40,372 bases of DNA from Ruminococcaceae bacterium OttesenSCG-928-L11 (GTDB taxonomy: Bacteria > Bacillota > Clostridia > Oscillospirales > Ruminococcaceae): assembly GCA_030265885.1 (NCBI GenBank), contig JAJDGX010000008.1, positions 1 through 40,372 on the forward strand, read 5' to 3'. Of this stretch, positions 24,373-30,629 are shown piece after piece. Position 1 is the stretch's first letter. Each line of letters begins with the position of its first letter. Made by a program: the position numbers and the translations under genes. Under the pieces are notes generated by a model. The model was not told the origin of the DNA and made no database searches. It was given only the letters and a program-made list of their open reading frames with translations.

Positions 24373-25368
24373 GTGATTACGCTGAAGGAATTGGCCCGGC
24401 GGGCGGGCGTGTCTGTTTCCACCGTGTCCCGGGTGGTCAACGGCAACGACGAAAAAGCCGCCGGCAGGGAGACCCGGGAGCGGATTTGGCAAATCGTGCG
24501 GGAAAGCGGCTATGTGCCGGATGAGGCGGCCCAAGGCTTGAAGCGGCGGGAGGATCCACGGGAATCCACCGGGAGGATTGCCTGTGTATTTGCCCGGGCG
24601 CCTCACAGCCCCACCGACCCTTTTTTCTCCCAGATAGCACGCTCCATCGAGCACAGCTGTCTGACCGCCGGCTATGGCACCATGGGAACCTTCACCGCCG
24701 ACGCCTTTCTGGAGGGGGGGCATCCGCCGCCGGACGGCGTGGTGGTGCTGGGACGGTACTCCCGGTCGTTCCTCGCCAAATTGCGGCAGGTGTGTCAGCA
24801 CATCGTGTACGCGGGGCTCAACTCTGTCCGCGACCCCGTCGATCAGGTGGTCTGTGACGGCTACGGCGCTGCCAGAGAGGCTGTGCGGTATCTGTATGCT
24901 TTGGGGCACCGGCGGATTTGTTATGTGGGGGAACTGGACAACGAGGCCCGGTTCCGGGGATTCTATGACGAAAACACACAGATGGGATGTAAGCCGGGGG
25001 CTGGTCTGATAGCGGAGACCCTCCAATCCCGGGAGGGGGGGTACACCGCCGCCCGCCGCCTGCTGCAGGGGGGTGACCTGCCGGACGCCCTGTTCTGCGC
25101 CAACGACCTGACGGCTCTTGGGGTGCTGGATTACGCGGCTGAGGCCGCTGTCCCCATCCCCCAGGCCCTGTCGGTTATCAGCATCGACAACATCGAGGCC
25201 TGCCAGCGCTCCTCCCCCATGCTGACCAGCATCGACATCCCCAAGGAGGAGATCGGCCGGGTGACCGCCCGGGTACTCATTGACCGCATGGAGGGGGGCC
25301 ACAGCCTGCCTCTCCACGTACAGATCCCCTTTACCCTGTGCAAGCGGGGCAGCTGTCAGCCGAAATAG
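24373..25368 (+). CDS. LacI family transcriptional regulator (beside NagB-like gene)
   Basis: The 331-residue regulator has an N-terminal helix-turn-helix (LKELARRAGVSVSTVSRVVN), the hinge region SGYVPDEAAQGLKRRE and an effector-binding domain (IACVFARAP, DGVVVLGRYSR, CYVGELDNE, DALFCANDLTALGVLDYA). The GTG at 24373 gives MITLKELARR and lies nine bases after GGAGG. Upstream ATGs would sit at or before the predicted transcription start. It probably senses a sugar and controls genes of the preceding locus or itself. Its 3' end overlaps the convergent transglutaminase-like gene by 13 bases. Confidence 0.92.
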   Translation: MITLKELARRAGVSVSTVSRVVNGNDEKAAGRETRERIWQIVRESGYVPDEAAQGLKRREDPRESTGRIACVFARAPHSPTDPFFSQIARSIEHSCLTAGYGTMGTFTADAFLEGGHPPPDGVVVLGRYSRSFLAKLRQVCQHIVYAGLNSVRDPVDQVVCDGYGAAREAVRYLYALGHRRICYVGELDNEARFRGFYDENTQMGCKPGAGLIAETLQSREGGYTAARRLLQGGDLPDALFCANDLTALGVLDYAAEAAVPIPQALSVISIDNIEACQRSSPMLTSIDIPKEEIGRVTARVLIDRMEGGHSLPLHVQIPFTLCKRGSCQPK

Positions 25369-26633
25369 ACCGTCACAATCTGCATGGCGTCAGTGGTGGT
25401 GTAGGCTATCTCCCGCGCGGCGGTGGGCTCCTCGCCGGCAGGCAGCATCGCGAAAATCGCCTCCTGCCCGAACAGGGCTTCTGTCGCCTGCCGGTAGACA
25501 TCCTCTCCCCCAAAGCGGAGCATGGATTTGTCCAGGCCCGCCGTTATATCGGCGGTTATCAGCGCCTTCACGGCCTCTGGATCATATGCGGTGAAATACC
25601 GGTCGGTGCGGACAAAATAGTTGTCGGCGGTAGCGGTGCAGTCCGGCAACGGATAGGCTGTCTTTGCCACATGGGTGTTTCCGATGTCCCGGGAGGTTAC
25701 CAGAAAGTAATCGTAGGCAATGTTCTCAAACCGCTCCATGGTATTGTTGGAGAAAACCGGGTCGCCCCATGTAGGATCCAGATAGTAATACTCCCCGTTT
25801 ACCTTCACCAGATTCCAGGCGTGGCTGCCCTCTCCCACCGCCTCGCCGCCAATCGTCACACACTCCATGCCAAGGCGATTCAGCATGTATTGGGCCGCCT
25901 TGGCATAGCCATTGCAGACCGATTCTCCATACAAAAACACGCTGAGAATATTCTGGTTGTAGGGGGCGTTTCGGACATAGTCTGTCCGGTGGATGACTTG
26001 CTCGTAGATATAGAGGGCTTTTGCGTACTCGTCCGTACCCTCGGGCACGCCGGCCAGCCACGCGTCCACCCGGGTTTCCAGCTGCTGCTGATAGGCGTCC
26101 CGGCTGGCTTCCTCCAAAATATAGTCAAACTGGATATCGGTGTGCAGCACCTGGTTGCTCAGGGATGTGATGTGCCGCTGCATGGAATTGCTGACCCAAA
26201 ACAGCTCCGGGTAGTCGTCCATGACGCAATTGAACAGGGCAAACAAATCCATGCCGCCCAGCTCCGCCTCTTCCTCCGCCGTGACCTGTATCCCCTCCTC
26301 CATAGCCTGCAGGGCCTGGAGATACCGGGCGTAGAGCCTTTGCTGGGCGTCTGTCAGGGTGCGGTAGGCGTAGCGAGCCTCTATGGCAGGTGTCTCCGGC
26401 TGAGTGGATTCCTGTTCCGGGATGGGCTCCTCTGTTGCCGCAGGCGGTGAGGGCGTCTCTGTCGGCTCCTCCACGGAGGGCTCGGGGACAATCAGCTGGG
26501 AGGATGACTCCGGTGTGGAGGGCACTGCCTCGCGCTCATAGATCAGATAAAAATAGAGCCCTGTCACCGCCAGTAAGGCGATAACAAGCAAAGTCAACAG
26601 GACCGCAAGAAAGGTTTTGATAAATTCCAGCAT
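25356..26633 (-). CDS. Membrane-anchored transglutaminase-like protein
   Basis: The 425-residue protein begins with one membrane segment (about residues 5-30, FLAVLLTLLVIALLAVTGLY), then an extracellular Pro/Glu/Thr/Ser-rich linker to about residue 80. A C-terminal transglutaminase-like fold carries the Cys-His-Asp triad: C240 in ESVCNGYA, H271 in GSHAWN and D286 in YYLDPTWGD. Such domains may act as proteases, amidases or cross-linking enzymes at the cell surface; the specific reaction is unknown. The ATG at 26633 is six bases after AGAGG; a TTG two codons upstream is less likely. The gene follows the CGGC protein gene by 84 bases. Confidence 0.83.
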   Translation of the reverse strand: MLEFIKTFLAVLLTLLVIALLAVTGLYFYLIYEREAVPSTPESSSQLIVPEPSVEEPTETPSPPAATEEPIPEQESTQPETPAIEARYAYRTLTDAQQRLYARYLQALQAMEEGIQVTAEEEAELGGMDLFALFNCVMDDYPELFWVSNSMQRHITSLSNQVLHTDIQFDYILEEASRDAYQQQLETRVDAWLAGVPEGTDEYAKALYIYEQVIHRTDYVRNAPYNQNILSVFLYGESVCNGYAKAAQYMLNRLGMECVTIGGEAVGEGSHAWNLVKVNGEYYYLDPTWGDPVFSNNTMERFENIAYDYFLVTSRDIGNTHVAKTAYPLPDCTATADNYFVRTDRYFTAYDPEAVKALITADITAGLDKSMLRFGGEDVYRQATEALFGQEAIFAMLPAGEEPTAAREIAYTTTDAMQIVTVYFG

Positions 26634-26717
26634 CGGCAACCTCTTCCGCGGGGCCGGTTTTTGGCCGCCGCATTGCAGTGAGTCGGGAATGGGGATTGGC
26701 TCCCCTATTGGGGGTGG

Positions 26718-27056
26718 TCAATGGGTGTAATCCAGGTACCGGATGTGCTCGGGCAGGTCGGCCTGGATGATGTCCTTCATTTTCTTTGCGAAGGGGCAGG
26801 GATACCCTATGGGTGTGCCCTTTTGAATGCAGGAGGCAAACGCAATGGTATCCGCGCCCCGCCTCACCAGCTCCCGCGCTCTCAAAACCGCCTTTTTGCC
26901 GGGGCAGCCGCCGCAGTTGATGAAGCCAATAAGTTCGATCGCCTCCTCCGCCGCAACATGGGCAAAGGCACCGGTTCGTTCCCGAATGGCCCGAAAGTCG
27001 GTGGTGCCCGGGCAAAAATCCTCTGTTTGCATGCATCTGATGATCCCGATTTTCAT
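26718..27056 (-). CDS. CGGC domain-containing protein
   Basis: This 112-residue cytoplasmic protein has the defining CGGCPGKK motif plus further conserved cysteines (IRCMQTEDFCPG near the start, FASCIQKG and GYPCPF near the end). The pattern is that of the CGGC domain family, proposed to bind metal or an iron-sulfur cluster, with no settled function. It starts MKIGIIRCMQ behind AGGGAGACACAT and has its own promoter at 27123-27151. Confidence 0.88.
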   Translation of the reverse strand: MKIGIIRCMQTEDFCPGTTDFRAIRERTGAFAHVAAEEAIELIGFINCGGCPGKKAVLRARELVRRGADTIAFASCIQKGTPIGYPCPFAKKMKDIIQADLPEHIRYLDYTH

Positions 27057-27122
27057 ATGTGTCTCCCTTTGATTGGTTGCGATTCAGTTCAACTAGATAC
27101 TGTGGGCTTGTCTGTTACCAGA

Positions 27123-27151
27123 ATTATAGCATATCTGTGGGCAAAGAACAA
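27123..27151 (-). promoter_or_regulatory. Promoter of the CGGC-domain gene
   Basis: On the minus strand TTGTTC (27151-27146), a 17-base spacer and a perfect TATAAT (27128-27123) lie about 65 bases upstream of the ATG at 27056. The -35 overlaps the tail of the preceding terminator. Confidence 0.6.
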
Positions 27152-27185
27152 AACGCATGCGCCGGGTTCTCCGGGCATGCGTTTT
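27146..27185 (-). terminator. Terminator of the MgtC/SapB gene
   Basis: AAAACGCATGC (27150-27160) pairs with GCATGCGTTTT (27175-27185), with an inner CCGG/CCGG stem. On the minus strand the hairpin is followed by TTTTGTTCTTT, a good T-tract, 24 bases after the stop codon of the MgtC gene. Confidence 0.8.
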
Positions 27186-27208
27186 GGGGATGTATGAGAG
27201 AGTGAATC

Positions 27209-27901
27209 CTAGATTTCCTCGATAAATCCGATGAAATCGTGGGTGTGGAACTCCTCGATGACCTCCAGATGGGGGTGCCGCTTGGGCAGCCGCAGGGATA
27301 TGATAGCCGCCATCGATTTGCTGTCCTCGTACTTTGGCTTTACCAGCTCCACATGGGCTATCTTGATGGAGTTGGCGTGGGCATATGAGAGAAAGTCGCT
27401 TAATACATGCCCTTCCTTCAGTTCGATATATATCTCCATGGCCTTGGATGTTGACATGACCTTGTTGTCTACCTTATGCATGAGCGTGATAATAAGGAAA
27501 ATAAAGATACTGCCCATAATGGCGCCTTCGTAAAAGCCGATGCCGATGGCAAGACCCATACAGGCGCTTGCCCACAGACCGGCCGCTGTGGTAAGGCCGA
27601 TGACCTGATGGTGCCGGGTTACAATGATGGTGCCGGCGCCGAGAAAACCGATGCCGCTGACCACCTGAGCGCCAAGTCGCGCCGGGTCGGAGGTGCCAAA
27701 GTGGATGTGGATGTATTGGTTTGTAAGCATGACCAGCGCCGCGCCCACACACACAAGCATATAGGTGCGGAACCCGGCTGCCCGCCGTTTGCTGCCCCGC
27801 TCCAAACCAATGATGCCCCCGCATATCAGTGCCAGCGACAGGCGGCAAAAAATCGACAGCATATTGACGCCTTCCATCTGTACGACGAAATCCGCGTACA
27901 T
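27209..27901 (-). CDS. MgtC/SapB family membrane protein
   Basis: The 230-residue protein has an N-terminal MgtC domain with four to five membrane helices: LALICGGIIGLERGSKRRAA, then FRTYMLVCVGAALVML, GIGFLGAGTIIV and GLWASACMGLAIGIGFY. A soluble C-terminal domain of about 80 residues (VLSDFLSYAHANSIKIAHVE) has the character of an ACT-like fold. The family is linked to magnesium limitation, acid stress and control of the F-type ATPase or other transporters; the role here is unknown. The ATG at 27901 follows AGGAGGTGAGCAC. Its leader contains a terminator-like hairpin, suggesting control by premature termination. Confidence 0.9.
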   Translation of the reverse strand: MYADFVVQMEGVNMLSIFCRLSLALICGGIIGLERGSKRRAAGFRTYMLVCVGAALVMLTNQYIHIHFGTSDPARLGAQVVSGIGFLGAGTIIVTRHHQVIGLTTAAGLWASACMGLAIGIGFYEGAIMGSIFIFLIITLMHKVDNKVMSTSKAMEIYIELKEGHVLSDFLSYAHANSIKIAHVELVKPKYEDSKSMAAIISLRLPKRHPHLEVIEEFHTHDFIGFIEEI

Positions 27902-27917
27902 GTGCTCACCTCCTCTC

Positions 27918-27990
27918 AAAAAAATGAGGTTTGCCGTTTCAATGCATATGCGCCACAGGGATCACGCGACGCGCATGGCATTCGGCAAAC
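27918..27990 (-). promoter_or_regulatory. Attenuator-like leader of the MgtC/SapB gene
   Basis: On the minus strand a long imperfect hairpin is closed by GTTTGCCG (27936-27929 by complement) and CGGCAAAC (27990-27983), with an inner ATGCGC/GCGCAT pairing. Seven consecutive T residues (27924-27918) follow, just before the Shine-Dalgarno sequence. An early AATGCAT in the transcript could pair instead with ATGCATT inside the 3' arm, giving an antiterminator. No known riboswitch class is recognised. Confidence 0.5.
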
Positions 27991-28006
27991 ACCTTCGATG
28001 CATTCC

Positions 28007-28035
28007 ATTATATAGCATAATGATTAAAAAATCAA
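28007..28035 (-). promoter_or_regulatory. Promoter of the MgtC/SapB gene
   Basis: On the minus strand TTGATT (28035-28030), a 17-base spacer and a perfect TATAAT (28012-28007) predict a start near 28000. The leader before the ATG is about 100 bases. Confidence 0.75.
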
Positions 28036-28093
28036 ATGATTTGCCTGCAAAAAGCAGTTAAAATGAAGTTTTATCGGCATTTTGCAGAAAAGG

Positions 28094-28118
28094 AAAAAAG
28101 GGCGCAAAACGCCCTTTT
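28094..28118 (-). terminator. Intrinsic terminator of metA
   Basis: On the minus strand AAAAGGGCG pairs with CGCCCTTTT around a five-base loop (28096-28118), and the T-tract of six runs to 28094. It starts 11 bases after the metA stop codon. Confidence 0.85.
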
Positions 28119-28128
28119 CGCCGGTGTG

Positions 28129-29043
28129 TCAAATCTGCACAAAATCGTACGGGGTTTGCTGGTATACGTAGTAATTGAGCCAGTTGGAATAGAGCAGGTT
28201 GCCGTTGGCCTTCCACCGCATGGCGGGGACATTGGCGGGGTTGTCGTCGGGGAAGTAGTTGGCCGGCACCTGGATGGGCAGGCCCTTGTCTCTGTCCCGA
28301 AAGTACTCGGAGGCAAGGGTGTCCCGGTCGTATTCCGAGTGGCCGGTGACGTAGAAATTGCGGTTGTCCCTGTCCGCCACAATGTAGACGCCGGCCTCGT
28401 CCGACGCGCTGAGAATCTGCAGCTTCGGGCATTGGGCGATGTCCTCCGCCTTGCACTCCGTGTGGCGGGAATGGGGGGCGTAAAAGCCGTCATCAAAGCC
28501 GTACAGCAGGGTGTGGGAGGGCTCACAGAGCCGGTGTCGGTACACGCCGAACATCTTGGCGGGCAGCGGATATTTGCGGATGCCGTGGTGGTAGTACAGG
28601 GCCGCCTGGGCTCCCCAGCAGATGTGGAAGGTGGAAAACACGTTGGTTTTCGTCCACTCCATTATGTCGCACAACTCCCGCCAGTAGTCCACATCCTCAA
28701 ATTCCATGTGTTCCACCGGGGCACCGGTGATGATCATTCCGTCGAACTTTTGCGACTTCAACTCATCAAAGGTTTTGTAAAACTTGATCAGGTGCTCCTG
28801 GGCGGTGTTTTTGGAGGTGTAGGTGGCTGTCTGCATCAGCTCCAGCTCCAGCTGGAGGGGCGTGTTGCCTATCATGCGCAGCAGCTGGGTCTCCGTCTCT
28901 ATCTTTTTGGGCATGAGATTCAGAATCAGAATCTTCAGGGGGCGGATATCCTGCATCAGCGCCCTGGATTCGTCCATAAAGAAGATGTTTTCTTTGCCAA
29001 GGATTTCCCGTGCAGGCAGGCCGTTGGGAATTTTTATCGGCAT
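28129..29043 (-). CDS. metA: Homoserine O-acetyltransferase (MetA family)
   Basis: This enzyme acylates homoserine in the first committed step of methionine synthesis. The 304-residue protein has the catalytic cysteine at C142 ([12 protein letters not shown]) and the H235/E237 pair ([10 protein letters not shown]). Position 111 is Glu ([11 protein letters not shown]); in studied MetA proteins Glu at this site favours acetyl-CoA and Gly favours succinyl-CoA, so acetyl transfer is predicted. The ATG at 29043 lies eight bases after GGAG and gives [10 protein letters not shown], the family start. The gene is transcribed alone. The 80-base leader has a small TGTGTT/AACACA hairpin but no SAM riboswitch or T-box that I recognise. 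Confidence 0.95.
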   Translation of the reverse strand: MPIKIPNGLPAREILGKENIFFMDESRALMQDIRPLKILILNLMPKKIETETQLLRMIGNTPLQLELELMQTATYTSKNTAQEHLIKFYKTFDELKSQKFDGMIITGAPVEHMEFEDVDYWRELCDIMEWTKTNVFSTFHICWGAQAALYYHHGIRKYPLPAKMFGVYRHRLCEPSHTLLYGFDDGFYAPHSRHTECKAEDIAQCPKLQILSASDEAGVYIVADRDNRNFYVTGHSEYDRDTLASEYFRDRDKGLPIQVPANYFPDDNPANVPAMRWKANGNLLYSNWLNYYVYQQTPYDFVQI

Positions 29044-29131
29044 GGCGCGCACTCCTTATGTAATAAATTGGATACATGTGTGTTTGGGTGGAACACAAAT
29101 CACCACAACACAAACTGTCTGAACGCTTGTT

Positions 29132-29159
29132 ATTATACCATTTCAGTCGAAAATGTCAA
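29132..29159 (-). promoter_or_regulatory. Promoter of metA
   Basis: On the minus strand a perfect TTGACA (29159-29154), a 16-base spacer and a perfect TATAAT (29137-29132) predict a start near 29125, about 80 bases before metA. Confidence 0.75.
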
Positions 29160-29204
29160 TGCTTGGCGGACAAATCCATGAAATGTGAAAGTTCTGGATT
29201 CCCC

Positions 29205-29233
29205 TTCCATTTTGTGGTGAAATGCAGTATAAT
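29205..29233 (+). promoter_or_regulatory. Possible promoter of the FIST-domain gene
   Basis: A perfect TATAAT lies at 29228-29233; the best -35 at 17 bases is the weak TTCCAT (29205-29210). A start near 29240 would exclude the AAAGGAG at 29234-29240 from the message and favour a downstream translation start. Confidence 0.35.
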
Positions 29234-29349
29234 AAAGGAGTATGTATCGCATGACAAAATTGGCGGTGGAATGCCTGCTTGCCCGCCATATTGCCCGTAT
29301 ATATCAAGTGTGCACCATTGAAAGGGGGCACGGTCTGAGGACCGCTCAT

Positions 29350-30546
29350 ATGGAATCCGCCATTGCCTTTACCTACGAATTGGATGACGCCGCCCTCGGG
29401 GCAGAGGAACTGTCCCGGCAGATCCTGTCAAAGCTGACCCTGCGCGCCAACAGCATCGGCATTCTCTTTTGCGATTCCGATGCGGATTACATCGGTCTGC
29501 TGGAGGCCCTGGCCGAAACGCTGCCTGTGGAGATCATCGGCTGCACCTCTGTGGGGATGCTGGGCCACGAAACCAAGGGCTTTGATGAAATCTGTGTCTC
29601 GCTGACTGTATTGACCGCCGACGACTGCCTGTTCAGCACGGCCCTCTCGGAGCCTATGACCGAGGACAACGCGGCCCAGGCTATCCGCCAGGCGTATCTG
29701 CGGGCCGCCTCGGCCATTGAAGGGCAGCCCAAGCTTATCTACACCCTGACACGGGGCGCCCACGACATTATGACCGACGTGTACCCGGACACCCTTTCCC
29801 AGGTTTCCGGCGGGGCGCCGGTATTTGGCGGTGTGCCCAGCGGCAACGAGGGGGATGTCCCCGTTGTGTTTTATCAGGGTGCCGCTTATGAGGATCGCAC
29901 CTTGCTGCTGCTTGTGGGCGGGGACATTGAACCCATCTTTGAGTGCCGCAGCATTCATCCCGACACGGTGGTGCAAAAGCGCCCCATCACCCGCTGCACC
30001 GACAATATCATCTATGAAATTGGCGGGGAGCCGGTCTTTGATTACCTGAAAAGCCTGCAAATGAACCTGAACTTTCAGAACCGGGACGACATGGTTCTCT
30101 CCTTTCTCTCCAAGTCGCTGTATGTGGAGGATGTGGAGAGCGATATCTCCTTTGTGCGCACCATACGGGACGTGGATTTGGAGAAGGGCTATGTGGTGGT
30201 AAACAATAAAATCAAGCAGGGCGATTTGGTGTCGCTGGGCATTCTCAGCCGGAAGGACATCCACGAATCGGTGGAGGAGTGCATTGACACGCTGCTGAAA
30301 AAGGTGCGCAAGGCAGAGGAGGGCGGCCGCAAATTCGGCGTCATTCTGTGCACAAGCTGCATTGCCCGCTACCTCATTCTCTCCCCCGATCGCCATTTGG
30401 AGGGGAAGGCGCTGATAGAGGGCATCGGGGAGCAAATCCCCTTCACCGGCTTTTACAGCTGGGGGGAAATCTGCCCGCTGTTTGGCCGGGACAATGCCTG
30501 CATCAACAAATCCCACGACAAAACAATGAGCATGTGCGCGCTGTAA
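29350..30546 (+). CDS. FIST-domain (FIST_N/FIST_C) sensory protein
   Basis: The 398-residue protein has an N-terminal FIST domain (SAIAFTYELDDAALGAEELS, then EIIGCTSVGMLGHETKGFDE and QVSGGAPVFGGVPSGNEGD). A FIST_C domain follows (HESVEECIDTLLKKVRKAEE, FGVILCTSCIARYLIL) with the terminal FTGFYSWGEICPLFG. FIST domains are predicted ligand-binding sensory modules, often fused to kinases or methyl-accepting proteins; here no output domain is attached. The start is uncertain: the ATG at 29350 begins at the conserved region with GAGGA eight bases upstream, while ATGs at 29242 and 29251 add about 35 unconserved residues. A CGGTC/GGACCG hairpin precedes it. Confidence 0.8.
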   Translation: MESAIAFTYELDDAALGAEELSRQILSKLTLRANSIGILFCDSDADYIGLLEALAETLPVEIIGCTSVGMLGHETKGFDEICVSLTVLTADDCLFSTALSEPMTEDNAAQAIRQAYLRAASAIEGQPKLIYTLTRGAHDIMTDVYPDTLSQVSGGAPVFGGVPSGNEGDVPVVFYQGAAYEDRTLLLLVGGDIEPIFECRSIHPDTVVQKRPITRCTDNIIYEIGGEPVFDYLKSLQMNLNFQNRDDMVLSFLSKSLYVEDVESDISFVRTIRDVDLEKGYVVVNNKIKQGDLVSLGILSRKDIHESVEECIDTLLKKVRKAEEGGRKFGVILCTSCIARYLILSPDRHLEGKALIEGIGEQIPFTGFYSWGEICPLFGRDNACINKSHDKTMSMCAL

Positions 30547-30582
30547 AATCCCTGCGCCGCCATGCCCAATGCTTTCATTTTG

Positions 30583-30614
30583 ACGGAGCCGGAACATTCC
30601 GGCTCCGTTTTTTT
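30583..30614 (+). terminator. Strong intrinsic terminator after the FIST gene
   Basis: ACGGAGCCGGAA (30583-30594) is mirrored by TTCCGGCTCCGT (30597-30608), followed by seven T residues (30608-30614). It lies between convergent genes; a T-tract is present only in the plus direction. Confidence 0.9.
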
Positions 30615-30629
30615 GCCGCTGTGTCAGTT

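Noticed and set aside
23392-25317. A 641-codon minus-strand frame across the NagB-like and LacI genes
   Set aside because: It is antisense to two recognised proteins and crosses a terminator and promoter; no domain is visible.
17936-25368. Assignment of the locus as sulfoquinovose catabolism
   Set aside because: No sulfoquinovosidase, sulfosugar kinase, aldolase or transaldolase is present, and a sulfatase cleaves sulfate esters rather than C-S bonds.
29053-29131. SAM riboswitch or T-box in the metA leader
   Set aside because: The leader is only about 80 bases and shows one small hairpin; none of the conserved elements of either class is present.
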